DNA from: Bacteroidales bacterium
Lineage (GTDB): Bacteria > Bacteroidota > Bacteroidia > Bacteroidales > Muribaculaceae
Assembly: GCA_900769345.1 (NCBI GenBank)
Contig: CAAGGJ010000034.1
Location: 1-28,276 of the forward strand
Length of the DNA: 28,276 bases
Direction: 5' to 3'
Shown: piece by piece, positions 1 to 7,163 of the stretch
How the letters are laid out: each line of letters opens with the position of its first letter
Numbering within the stretch: the first letter of the stretch is position 1
Made by a program: the position numbers and the translations under genes
The notes under the pieces: generated by a model
Databases searched by the model: none
The model's input: only the letters and a program-made list of their open reading frames with translations
Told to the model about the DNA's origin: nothing

Positions 1-843
1 AGCAATGTGGGTAATCTGCTCTCGCCCGAAACCTATGGTCACACCGGCTACACCGGCACAAGCGTGATTATCGATCCCATCAACGATGTTAGCGTAATTC
101 TGCTCACCAATCGCGCTCACCCCGACGATGAAGGTGGCGTGGTGCGACTTCGCACTCTCGTGGCTAACGCTGTGGCAGGAGCTGTTATCGACACCCGCAA
201 GGGATTCTCCGACGACAACAAAGCTTCTACCGAACTCTATTTCCCATACTATTACACCCGTTTTATGGAATTTATGGATCAACCTGCCATCACTGATAAC
301 GACATAGTAATGCTCGGCAACAGCCTTACCGAAGGCGGCAAGGACTGGGGCAAACGCCTCGGCTGGAAAAACGTGGTGAATCGTGGCATCATAGGCGATG
401 AAATCAACGGCATATACGACCGCTTGCACCAGATTCTCCCCGGAAAACCTAAAAAAATATATCTTCTCAGCGGCGTTAACGACGTGAGCCACCACCTCTC
501 TACCGACGAAATAGTCGCTCGTATGGAGCGCTTGCTAAGCCGCATTCAAGCCGAAAGTCCTTCTACCGAAATCGTCCTTCAGAGCTTGTTACCTATCGAT
601 GAAGGCTTCCGTCGCTACAAAAACCTCAACGGCAAGACTTATCAAATCCCTGAAATTAATGCTCGCCTGGCTCAATTGGCTAAGGAAAAAGGTATTCGTT
701 TCATCAATCTATTCCCGCTCTTCGAAAAGCCTGGCACCAATGTGCTTCGCAAGGAATTGACTACCGACGGCCTGCACCTCAACGAAGAAGGCTACAAAAT
801 CTGGACAAAGGCCATCCTCGACGACCAAAAAGCACAGAAATAA
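1..843 (+). CDS. Serine hydrolase (beta-lactamase-like) fused to SGNH/GDSL hydrolase, 5'-truncated by window edge
   Basis: The reading frame is open from base 1, so the true start lies outside the window; 280 residues are visible. The first ~55 residues (YGHTGYTGTSVIIDP, then VILLTNRAHP) resemble the C-terminal end of a beta-lactamase/class C-like serine hydrolase, with HTG in the place of the KTG box. From about residue 95 onward there is an SGNH hydrolase: block I MLGNSLTEGG (nucleophilic Ser), block II Gly in NRGIIGDE, block III GVND, and block V DGLHLNEEGY (Asp/His). Family knowledge suggests deacylation of an ester or acetyl substrate, perhaps on a glycan or in the envelope. Cell location cannot be judged because the N-terminus is missing. 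It converges on the nhaC-like gene across a shared hairpin. The SGNH part is secure; the N-terminal assignment rests on a short segment. Confidence 0.8.
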   Translation, partial: SNVGNLLSPETYGHTGYTGTSVIIDPINDVSVILLTNRAHPDDEGGVVRLRTLVANAVAGAVIDTRKGFSDDNKASTELYFPYYYTRFMEFMDQPAITDNDIVMLGNSLTEGGKDWGKRLGWKNVVNRGIIGDEINGIYDRLHQILPGKPKKIYLLSGVNDVSHHLSTDEIVARMERLLSRIQAESPSTEIVLQSLLPIDEGFRRYKNLNGKTYQIPEINARLAQLAKEKGIRFINLFPLFEKPGTNVLRKELTTDGLHLNEEGYKIWTKAILDDQKAQK

Positions 844-882
844 TTCCTTAGCCGGCCATCGGTCGACTCTCTAATAAACAAA

Positions 883-933
883 AATTATCCCTTGCAAGCA
901 CAGCTGTTTAGCCACTCTTTGCAAGGGATAATT
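883..933. terminator. Bidirectional hairpin terminator between convergent genes
   Basis: A perfect 15-bp inverted repeat, AATTATCCCTTGCAA (883-897) with its complement at 919-933, separated by a 21-nt loop. On the minus strand the stem runs into TTTTTGTTT, so it best suits the antiporter gene ending at 960; the plus-strand tail is only mildly AT-rich. It lies between two converging genes and can serve both. Confidence 0.75.
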
Positions 934-959
934 GTATATTCAGATGCACCGTTCCGAGG

Positions 960-2582
960 TTATCGGCTTATCTGTCGGCGCTTAAGCCACAGCAATGAGC
1001 CGGCAAGCATAGCCAGTCCTGCTGCCCATGATATGGCAGCTCCACCCACTGCGCCAAGCGAGTGAGTAAATCCAGCCACGACAAAAGTCATAAACGACAC
1101 CGCAGCCACCGTCAGCACATATGGCATCTGCGACGACACATGATTTAAGTGCTTGCAACCCGCTCCGGCGCTCGCCATAATGGTGGTGTCGGATATGGGA
1201 GAAACATGGTCGCCACACACCGCGCCTGCCATACATGCCGATATAGATATGATACGCAGCGTCTCCACATCGGCAAACACCGCCATGCATATAGGTATCA
1301 AGATGCCGAAAGTGCCCCACGATGTGCCTGTAGCAAATGCCAAAAATGCCGCTACCACAAAGATTATTGCCGGCAACAACATCTGCAATCCGGCTGCACT
1401 GCTCGCCACCACACCCGAAACATAACCTGCTGCCCCGAGCGAATCGGTCATGCTCTTTAGGGTCCATGCCAAGGTGAGTATCAGCACCGCAGGAACCATC
1501 GACTCAAAACCTTTCACGATGCTACTCATAGCATCATCGAAACTCAGCGTGCGGCGACTCACAAGCATAGTGATGGTGATAATAAGTGTTGCCATCGACC
1601 CTAACACAAGTCCCACCGAAGCATTGCTCTGCGCAAAGGCATTCACAAAATCGTGATAACACTCGCTCGTAGCATCGAAAAAGCCACCGGAATATATCAT
1701 TCCCAGCACGCAAAGTGTGATAAGCAATGCTATCGGCACCAATAGGTCGGTTACCGACCCTTTAACCTCTTTCTCACCACTCGGCGCATCCACACCATGC
1801 TCCACCACATGCAATTTGGTATCCATTACCTCTCCGGCTTTGTTTCGTATACGGTCGTACCAATCTTTGAGTTCGGCATCATATTTGCTCATAGCCCCAA
1901 AATCGAAGCCCATCATCACCACACCAATCATAAAAGCGAGCGTAAAAAATGCGTAAAAATTATAAGGAATGGCTTTGCAAAACAGTGCCAAACCGTTTTC
2001 GCCGGTGGTAACGAAGCCCGACACAGCCGCCGCCCAACTCGATATGGGCGAAATTATACACACCGGCGCCGCCGTCGAATCGATAAGATATGCCAGTTTT
2101 TCACGAGTTATGCCATAGCGCTTGGTTATGGGACTCATTACCGAACCCACAGTGAGGCAGTTGAAATAATCGTCGATAAATATCATTATGCCCAATATGA
2201 TGGTGGCAAGTTGTGCCCCGCGGCGGGTCTTGACATGCTTCACCGCCCAGCGTCCGAATGCCACCGAGCCGCCCGCCTTATTCATCAGCGACACCACTGC
2301 ACCAAGCATCACCAAGAACACCAAGATGCCCACATTCCACGAGTCGGAGAGGCAATGTATCAAGCCATACGACTTGGCATCATCGCCTTCGCCCACCGTA
2401 TTGTTTAGCATATGACTAAGAAAGCCGTCCACACCCGTGCCTGCCGACATGCTGAAGAGTGCAGCCCCGAGTATAATGCCCACAAACAGCGACGAATACA
2501 CTTCCTTGGTCTTCAAAGCAAGGCAGATAGCCACTATCGGCGGCAACAGCGACCACGCACTGCCTATAACATCTATCTCCAT
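960..2582 (-). CDS. NhaC-family Na+/H+ (or amino acid/H+) antiporter
   Basis: An integral inner-membrane transporter of about 540 residues with roughly a dozen hydrophobic segments. The sequence has the look of the NhaC/ArsB-like ion transporter superfamily: a central FIDDYFNCLTVGSVM segment, the STAAPVCIISPISSW motif, and a late GDHVSPISDTTIMASAGAGC motif typical of NhaC antiporters. It probably exchanges Na+ for H+; some relatives carry organic acids or amino acids, so the substrate is not fixed. A TTG six bases upstream could extend it by two residues, but the ATG at 2582 is preferred. No convincing -7 box is seen directly upstream, and the ilvE terminator sits between it and ilvE, so its promoter remains unidentified. 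A shared hairpin lies downstream. Confidence 0.85.
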   Translation of the reverse strand: MEIDVIGSAWSLLPPIVAICLALKTKEVYSSLFVGIILGAALFSMSAGTGVDGFLSHMLNNTVGEGDDAKSYGLIHCLSDSWNVGILVFLVMLGAVVSLMNKAGGSVAFGRWAVKHVKTRRGAQLATIILGIMIFIDDYFNCLTVGSVMSPITKRYGITREKLAYLIDSTAAPVCIISPISSWAAAVSGFVTTGENGLALFCKAIPYNFYAFFTLAFMIGVVMMGFDFGAMSKYDAELKDWYDRIRNKAGEVMDTKLHVVEHGVDAPSGEKEVKGSVTDLLVPIALLITLCVLGMIYSGGFFDATSECYHDFVNAFAQSNASVGLVLGSMATLIITITMLVSRRTLSFDDAMSSIVKGFESMVPAVLILTLAWTLKSMTDSLGAAGYVSGVVASSAAGLQMLLPAIIFVVAAFLAFATGTSWGTFGILIPICMAVFADVETLRIISISACMAGAVCGDHVSPISDTTIMASAGAGCKHLNHVSSQMPYVLTVAAVSFMTFVVAGFTHSLGAVGGAAISWAAGLAMLAGSLLWLKRRQISR

Positions 2583-2620
2583 CGTCAAAAAAAACTAAAA
2601 TTTGGTTCGTTTGCGTTTAT

Positions 2621-2667
2621 TACCGAAAAAAGGATGACTTCACTTCGGTCATCCTTTTTCATCGGTA
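2621..2667 (-). terminator. Terminator of ilvE
   Basis: A 12-bp perfect stem (AAAAAGGATGAC at 2627-2638 with its complement at 2648-2659) around a 9-nt loop, plus an outer 6-bp extension TACCGA/TCGGTA (2621-2626 with 2662-2667). Read on the minus strand the inner stem ends in a run of T, as expected for an intrinsic terminator of the upstream ilvE gene. Confidence 0.75.
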
Positions 2668-2736
2668 GTCTATTGATATCCCACCGCAAGCTCTTATCAA
2701 ATGGGCTAAGCGTAGGATATTATTGATTTTGCGTTA

Positions 2737-3759
2737 TCAGTCGAGCACAGTCACCCAATTGTGCACATCGGGCTCGTCACCGAGCTGTATGGCGCGAAGT
2801 GTGTTATACAACTTAGTGGTCCAAGGACCGGGGTTTCCGTCCTTGCTCATTACATACGACTTACCATTGTCGATATCATCTACTTGCGAGATAGGTGCTG
2901 CCACTGCTGCTGTTCCACATTCTGCTGCTTCGTCCATTTCCTCAAGTTCTTCGAGCAATATCGGGCGACATTCCACTTCCATGCCCAAGTCCTTGGCAAT
3001 CTGCTGCAGACTCATATTTGTAATCGACGGAAGTATCGAACCGCTCTTGGGCGTGATATAGGTGTTGCCCTTCACGCCGAAGAAGTTAGCCGGACCGCAC
3101 TCATCTATGTATTTCTTTTCCTTAGGATCGAGATAAAGCACAGCTGAGTAGCCGCCTTCCTTAGCCAATGCGCCGGCAGTAAGGCTTGCGGCATAGTTGC
3201 CACCCACCTTCCAGCGGCCGGTGCCACATGGTGCTGCACGGTCGAACTGGCGATAGATTGCCACCTTGGTAGGTTTGAATCCTTCTTTGAAATATGGCCC
3301 TACAGGAGTAACGAATATCAAGAACAGATATTCGGTAGCAGGACGAACGCCCACTTGTGCCGACATTCCTATTTCAAGCGGACGAATATATAGCGACGAA
3401 CCGCTTCCGTAGGGCGGAATAAAGTCCTCGTTGAGTTTTACCACTTTCTTCACCATTTCGCAAAACAAATCTTCGGGGATAGGCGCCATCAGCACGCCAT
3501 TGGCGCTACGCTGTATGCGCTTTGCGTTTTCCTCAAGGCGGAAGATTCTTATTTTGCCGTCCTTACCGCGAAATGCCTTCAAGCCTTCGAATATTTCTTG
3601 TCCATAGTGCAAACAAGTTGCTGCCATGTGAAGGTCTACTCTTTCTGAATCTGTTACCTCTATTTCGCCCCACTTGCCATCTTTGTATGTGCATCGCACA
3701 TTATAATTGGTCTTCATGTAGCCAAACGAGAGGTTCGACCAGTCTAATTCCTTGTTCAT
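2737..3759 (-). CDS. ilvE: Branched-chain-amino-acid aminotransferase
   Basis: A 340-residue fold-type IV PLP enzyme that transfers the amino group between glutamate and the 2-oxo acids of valine, leucine and isoleucine in the cytosol. The PLP-binding lysine is K184 in GRWKVGGNYAAS; other family features are HYGQEIFEGLKAFRG (about 51-65), SLYIRPLEIG (about 122-131), ECGPANFFGVKG and the GTAAVAAPISQVDD phosphate-binding region. Length fits the long (eukaryote/Bacteroidetes-type) BCAT group. The start ATG at 3759 has an A/T-rich leader and a Bacteroidetes -7 box 37-44 nt upstream. It is monocistronic by appearance, with its own terminator downstream. Confidence 0.95.
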   Translation of the reverse strand: MNKELDWSNLSFGYMKTNYNVRCTYKDGKWGEIEVTDSERVDLHMAATCLHYGQEIFEGLKAFRGKDGKIRIFRLEENAKRIQRSANGVLMAPIPEDLFCEMVKKVVKLNEDFIPPYGSGSSLYIRPLEIGMSAQVGVRPATEYLFLIFVTPVGPYFKEGFKPTKVAIYRQFDRAAPCGTGRWKVGGNYAASLTAGALAKEGGYSAVLYLDPKEKKYIDECGPANFFGVKGNTYITPKSGSILPSITNMSLQQIAKDLGMEVECRPILLEELEEMDEAAECGTAAVAAPISQVDDIDNGKSYVMSKDGNPGPWTTKLYNTLRAIQLGDEPDVHNWVTVLD

Positions 3760-3795
3760 TTCTCTTTCTTTTTATTTATTTTTTAATTTTGCTTG

Positions 3796-3803
3796 CAAAT
3801 TTA
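3796..3803 (-). promoter_or_regulatory. Bacteroidetes -7 box for ilvE
   Basis: TAAATTTG on the minus strand matches TAnnTTTG, placed 37 nt upstream of the ilvE ATG. No good TTTG is seen at the -33 distance, so the assignment rests on the -7 box and its position. Confidence 0.55.
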
Positions 3804-4079
3804 CAAAAAATCAGCAATATTTTATCACATTTTGCTTATAATTCATTACCCAAAGCACCTTTTATGTTAGCAATATTGACGTTTCCGCTTACTCTCATAA
3901 CATTGCTTCAGCATGGTTGTTCGCGATAAGTGCTCCATTTCGTCGAATTACGCTCATGGTGCCAACTCAGCCTCCTATCATAAACTCAAATGCTTGCCGC
4001 AAAAGAGGCAAGCACCTAAATATTATATAAAAGAAACCTTGATAATTGCAGTTTCATCGAGCCAACTAAAGGTGGATAG
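3804..4079. other. Gene-poor spacer between ilvE promoter and the small exported protein gene
   Basis: About 275 bases upstream of the ilvE promoter with no credible reading frame. It contains one compact hairpin (3991-4014, listed separately). No tRNA, repeat family or second promoter was recognised. Open frames here are short and low-complexity and look like chance. Confidence 0.5.
3991..4014 (-). terminator. Hairpin downstream of the small exported protein gene
   Basis: TGCTTGCC (3991-3998) pairs with GGCAAGCA (4007-4014) around an 8-nt loop, 66 nt past the stop codon of the gene ending at 4080. The minus-strand tail after the stem begins TTTGAG and is only weakly T-rich, so the terminator reading is tentative. 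Confidence 0.45.
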
Positions 4080-4397
4080 TTACAGAGCCACTTTTTGGGT
4101 GCGATTTTCCACTTTCACTATGTAGATGCCTCGCGAATTCACTCGCAGGTGATTCTCTCCGGGATTAAGTGTTGCTTGACTCACGAGTTGTCCAAGTATG
4201 GTGAACACTCTCACCTGTATCTTTCGGTTGGTCTTAATTACTATCTCGCCATCTTTACCGAAAATCTCCACATCCGACTCTGTTATGGCGGCATGCTTAG
4301 CCTCTTGCCACTGCAACTGCTGCGCCGTGACATATCCTGCCCCGTTCATCGAGGCAAGCAGAAGTAATATTAGCAATGCTTTCTTTATCATAGTCAT
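4080..4397 (-). CDS. Small exported protein with T9SS type A-like C-terminal domain
   Basis: A 105-residue protein. Residues 1 to about 26 form a signal peptide (MTMIKKALLILLLLASM, cleavage probably after VTA or TAQ). After a short linker, the last ~55 residues resemble the beta-sandwich sorting domain of the type IX secretion system: VRVFTILGQLVSQ, then a turn, then GIYIVKVENRTQKVAL, which parallels the usual 'V.I.n..G..v........i.l..l..GiYiv.v...g....kv.v' pattern. Almost nothing lies between signal and domain, so there is no passenger. A second ATG at 4391 is equally plausible. A promoter lies at 4476-4505. The family assignment is by pattern only; function is unknown and such domains also occur in Bacteroidales without active T9SS. 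Confidence 0.6.
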   Translation of the reverse strand: MTMIKKALLILLLLASMNGAGYVTAQQLQWQEAKHAAITESDVEIFGKDGEIVIKTNRKIQVRVFTILGQLVSQATLNPGENHLRVNSRGIYIVKVENRTQKVAL

Positions 4398-4475
4398 AAA
4401 GTAGTCGTCGGGATTGATACCTTATCGGCATGCACTTATTTATCCACAGCAGCATGCACACTCAAGCCCTATGTG

Positions 4476-4505
4476 CAAAGTTAACTGATAATTTCCACTT
4501 ATCAA
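4476..4505 (-). promoter_or_regulatory. Promoter for the small exported protein
   Basis: On the minus strand, TTG (4503-4505), a 19-nt spacer, then TAACTTTG (4476-4483), a full Bacteroidetes -33/-7 match about 80 nt upstream of the ATG. The -33 part overlaps a short CCACTT/AAGTGG dyad (4495-4509) that could also end the DUF4491 transcript. Confidence 0.6.
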
Positions 4506-4524
4506 GTGGTTTTTGCACACTTTT

Positions 4525-4881
4525 TTAGTTATCCCGCTCTTTTTTAGCATTATTTTGTTCGTCGAAAGGATATTTACGCTTTGGATTGCGCGGAAACCAT
4601 CCTTTGCGCACGCGCTCCTGCTGCTCAAAGATTTCGAGTATCGACCAAAAGCTCGAAAATGCCGTTACTCCAAGCAGAGCCGACATCATCACACTCTCCA
4701 CCGCCATTGCTGCCATCAGCAGCACCACGCCCAGCACAACAAACCACCACCAGCACTTAGTGCCGAAGTAATATTCGCCTTTTATCACTATCGGGTGAAA
4801 CAATCCTATTATTAAAAATGTGCATAGCCCTATCACCACACCTTGCCAATTGGCTGCACCTATGAGTTCTACTATATTCAT
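4525..4881 (-). CDS. DUF4491 family membrane protein
   Basis: A 118-residue protein with three or four membrane segments (about 12-30, 45-62 and 65-85) and a charged C-terminal tail. The landmarks IIGLFHPIVIKGEYYFG, then a Trp-rich CWWWFVVLG, ESVMMSALLGV, and the closing ILEIFEQQERVRKGWFPRNP match my knowledge of DUF4491, a small Bacteroidota membrane family of unknown function. It stands alone between the 9-bp repeat tract and the small exported protein gene. A -7 box sits about 86 nt upstream. No biochemical role can be assigned from the sequence. Confidence 0.8.
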   Translation of the reverse strand: MNIVELIGAANWQGVVIGLCTFLIIGLFHPIVIKGEYYFGTKCWWWFVVLGVVLLMAAMAVESVMMSALLGVTAFSSFWSILEIFEQQERVRKGWFPRNPKRKYPFDEQNNAKKERDN

Positions 4882-4966
4882 ATATTAATGTTATTATTTA
4901 TGATGTTATATCTTTGCCACCGTTTTGGACACAACCCCAATAGGACATCACCCGCCTACGGCAACG

Positions 4967-4974
4967 CAAAGATA
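4967..4974 (-). promoter_or_regulatory. Bacteroidetes -7 box for DUF4491 gene
   Basis: TATCTTTG followed by CG on the minus strand is a full TAnnTTTG match. It implies a leader of roughly 80 nt. No clear TTTG is seen at the -33 distance. Confidence 0.5.
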
Positions 4975-5037
4975 GCAATTTCCGACCAATCATCAGCACA
5001 TTATTGCACATTTCACAGCCACCGCAGAGACCATAAA

Positions 5038-5136
5038 AAGCCGAAAGGGTCTGGAAAGCCGAAGGGGTCAGACAGGTCGGACTCGTCAGACCGGTCCGAC
5101 AGGTCCGAATCGTCCTACAGCTCCTACATCTGCCGT
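5038..5136. repeat. Tract of 9-bp tandem repeats with GTCnGAC dyad core
   Basis: From 5067 the sequence divides into 9-bp units: GTCAGACAG, GTCGGACTC, GTCAGACCG, GTCCGACAG, GTCCGAATC, GTCCTACAG, CTCCTACAT. Five keep the GTCnGA core and four keep the full GTCnGAC; the last two are degraded. Upstream (5038-5066) the 9-bp period continues as a diverged 18-bp doublet beginning AAAGCCGAA. Because each core is a near-palindrome, units can pair with each other, for example GTCGGAC (5076-5082) with GTCCGAC (5094-5100). The tract is intergenic, downstream of the rpsA terminator and upstream of the DUF4491 promoter. Function is unknown. Confidence 0.85.
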
Positions 5137-5151
5137 TTCATTTTACAAGAA

Positions 5152-5180
5152 GCGGGGCGCGACCGCTGGTCACACCCCGC
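5152..5180 (-). terminator. rpsA terminator
   Basis: On the minus strand a 13-bp stem starting GCGGGG closes a 3-nt AGC loop and is followed by TTCTTGT. Two of the 13 pairs are U-G wobbles in the minus-strand RNA; on the plus strand they would be A-C mismatches, so the structure is built for transcription from rpsA. It begins 29 nt after the rpsA stop. Confidence 0.8.
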
Positions 5181-5208
5181 CAAGTACTTATTTTCTCAAG
5201 AGCAGAAA

Positions 5209-6981
5209 TTACTTCTTAGAAAGTTTTTCCTTCAATGCAGCCAATTCTTGGATATCACCAAGAGTTGTCTTTTCGATTTGAGAAGTAGCAGGAGCTTCTT
5301 CTACAGCAGCAGCCTTAGCAGCCTTCTTTGCCTTGCGTTGTTCAGCCTTTGCTGCATCTTCGAAGATGCGGCTGTGCGAAAGAATGATGCGCTTAGCGTC
5401 CTTGTTGAATTCGATTACCTTGAATTCAAGAGTTTCGCCTTGTGCTGCAGTTGTTCCGTCTTCCTTAACCAAGTGCTTAGGAGTAGCGAAACCTTCAACA
5501 CCGTGAGGAAGTGCTACTACTGCGCCCTTGTCGAGCAATTCGGTAATTGTTCCTTCGTGGATGCTACCTACTGTGAAGATAGTTTCGAATACATCCCAAG
5601 GATTTTCTTCGAGTTGCTTGTGGCCGAGGCTCAAGCGACGGTTTTCCTTATCGATTTCAAGAACTTGAACGTCGATGTCAGCACCGATTTGAGTAAATTC
5701 TGATGGGTGCTTAATCTTCTTGGTCCAAGAAAGGTCGCTGATGTGAATCAAGCCATCTACGCCTTCTTCAAGTTCTACAAATACACCAAAGTTAGTGAAG
5801 TTGCGAACCTTAGCAGTGTGCTTGCTACCTACAGGATACTTAGCTTCGATGTTTTCCCATGGGTCAGCCTTCAATTGCTTGATACCAAGCGACATCTTGC
5901 GTTCGTCACGGTCGAGAGTAAGAATTACTGCTTCCACTTCGTCGTCCTTCTTCATGAAGTCTTGAGCAGAACGCAAGTGTTGCGACCACGACATTTCGCT
6001 TACGTGGATAAGACCTTCCACACCCGGAGCGATTTCTACGAATGCACCGTAGTCAGCCATAACCACTACTTTACCCTTAACCTTGTCACCTACCTTCAAG
6101 TTAGGATTGAGAGCATCCCATGGATGTGGTTGAAGTTGCTTCAAGCCCAATGCGATGCGACGCTTGTCGTCGTCGAAGTCAAGGATTACTACATTAAGCT
6201 TCTGGTCGAGCGATACGATTTCTTCAGGGTGATTTACGCGGCCCCATGAAAGGTCGGTAATGTGAATCAAACCGTCTACGCCGCCAAGGTCGATAAATAC
6301 ACCGTAAGATGTGATGTTCTTAACAACACCTTCGAGTACTTGACCCTTTTCGAGCTTAGAAATGATTTCTTTCTTCTGTTGTTCGATTTCAGCTTCGATA
6401 AGTGCCTTGTGCGATACAACAACGTTCTTGAATTCTTGGTTGATCTTAACAACCTTGAATTGCATTGTCTTTCCGACGAATACATCGTAGTCACGGATTG
6501 GCTTAACGTCGATTTGGCTACCCGGCAAGAATGCTTCGATGCCAAATACGTCTACTATCATACCACCCTTAGTGCGGCACTTGATGTAGCCTGTGATTAC
6601 TTCGTCGTTTTCAAGCGCTTCATTCACGCGATCCCAGCTCTTAGCTGCACGAGCCTTGCGGTGTGAGAGAAGAAGTTGACCCTTCTTGTCTTCTTGGTTC
6701 TCAATGAATACTTCTACATTGTCACCCACCTTCAATTCCGGGTTGTAGCGGAATTCGTTTAATGGAATAATACCATCTGACTTGTAGCCGATGTTAACCA
6801 CTACCTCGCGCTTGTTAATTGCGATAACGGTACCTTCAGTTACTTCCTTGTCCTTAATTGTGTTAAGGCTTTCGTCATAGGTCTTTTCCAACTCTTCGCG
6901 AGATTTCTCTCCTTGAGTTTCGCCTTTTTCAAAGGCTTCCCAATCGAAATCTTCAATTGGAGAATTTTTCAATTCGCTCAT
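5209..6981 (-). CDS. rpsA: 30S ribosomal protein S1
   Basis: A 590-residue protein with six S1 (OB-fold RNA-binding) domains at about 44-120, 128-195, 212-282, 297-367, 384-453 and 470-538. The middle repeats carry the characteristic YGVFIDL/YGAFVEI/FGVFVEL strand followed by GLIHISDLSW-type sequence. S1 binds mRNA on the small ribosomal subunit and aids initiation; in Bacteroidota, which mostly lack Shine-Dalgarno sites, it is thought to help read A-rich leaders. The C-terminal ~40 residues are Lys/Ala-rich. Length is usual for the phylum. The ATG at 6981 follows a clear -33/-7 promoter and an AT-rich leader. A strong strand-specific hairpin lies downstream. Confidence 0.97.
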   Translation of the reverse strand: MSELKNSPIEDFDWEAFEKGETQGEKSREELEKTYDESLNTIKDKEVTEGTVIAINKREVVVNIGYKSDGIIPLNEFRYNPELKVGDNVEVFIENQEDKKGQLLLSHRKARAAKSWDRVNEALENDEVITGYIKCRTKGGMIVDVFGIEAFLPGSQIDVKPIRDYDVFVGKTMQFKVVKINQEFKNVVVSHKALIEAEIEQQKKEIISKLEKGQVLEGVVKNITSYGVFIDLGGVDGLIHITDLSWGRVNHPEEIVSLDQKLNVVILDFDDDKRRIALGLKQLQPHPWDALNPNLKVGDKVKGKVVVMADYGAFVEIAPGVEGLIHVSEMSWSQHLRSAQDFMKKDDEVEAVILTLDRDERKMSLGIKQLKADPWENIEAKYPVGSKHTAKVRNFTNFGVFVELEEGVDGLIHISDLSWTKKIKHPSEFTQIGADIDVQVLEIDKENRRLSLGHKQLEENPWDVFETIFTVGSIHEGTITELLDKGAVVALPHGVEGFATPKHLVKEDGTTAAQGETLEFKVIEFNKDAKRIILSHSRIFEDAAKAEQRKAKKAAKAAAVEEAPATSQIEKTTLGDIQELAALKEKLSKK

Positions 6982-7043
6982 TTAAAATTAGTTAATAAAT
7001 TAGTTAATTACAATATGCAGATTCGTTCCCGCATATTCGGCTG

Positions 7044-7073
7044 CAAAGTTAAGCATAATTTCCTATTTATCAA
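7044..7073 (-). promoter_or_regulatory. rpsA promoter
   Basis: On the minus strand TTG (7071-7073), a 20-nt spacer (within a base), then TAACTTTG (7044-7051), followed by GC. It implies a leader of about 55-60 nt rich in TTAA repeats before the rpsA ATG. Confidence 0.7.
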
Positions 7074-7163
7074 TGGTTTTTCGCAACTTTTTTTATCTGC
7101 TATTTTTGCAATATCTCGCATTTCTTGTCGCCGCGATGCCATTTTATGGCGATTGGGCGCTCA

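Larger units (their letters stand above)
4882..5208. other. Intergenic region between rpsA and DUF4491 gene
   Basis: This 327-base gap holds, in minus-strand order, the rpsA terminator (5152-5180), a tract of 9-bp dyad repeats (5038-5136) and the DUF4491 -7 box (4967-4974). A plus-strand frame runs across it, but the Ser/Asp/Arg repeat it would encode comes only from the 9-bp period. Confidence 0.7.

Noticed and set aside
982..2415. Several long frames opposite or overlapping the NhaC-type gene
   Set aside because: They are shadows of a well-supported membrane protein gene, rich in His, Cys and Arg with no family features.
4909..4916. A TATCTTTG promoter box on the plus strand
   Set aside because: It has no -33 partner and no plus-strand gene downstream; a chance match in AT-rich DNA is likely.
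4843..5703. A plus-strand protein with Ser/Asp/Arg repeats spanning the rpsA 3' end
   Set aside because: It overlaps rpsA on the other strand, and its repeat residues follow from the 9-bp DNA period. No promoter or family match supports it.
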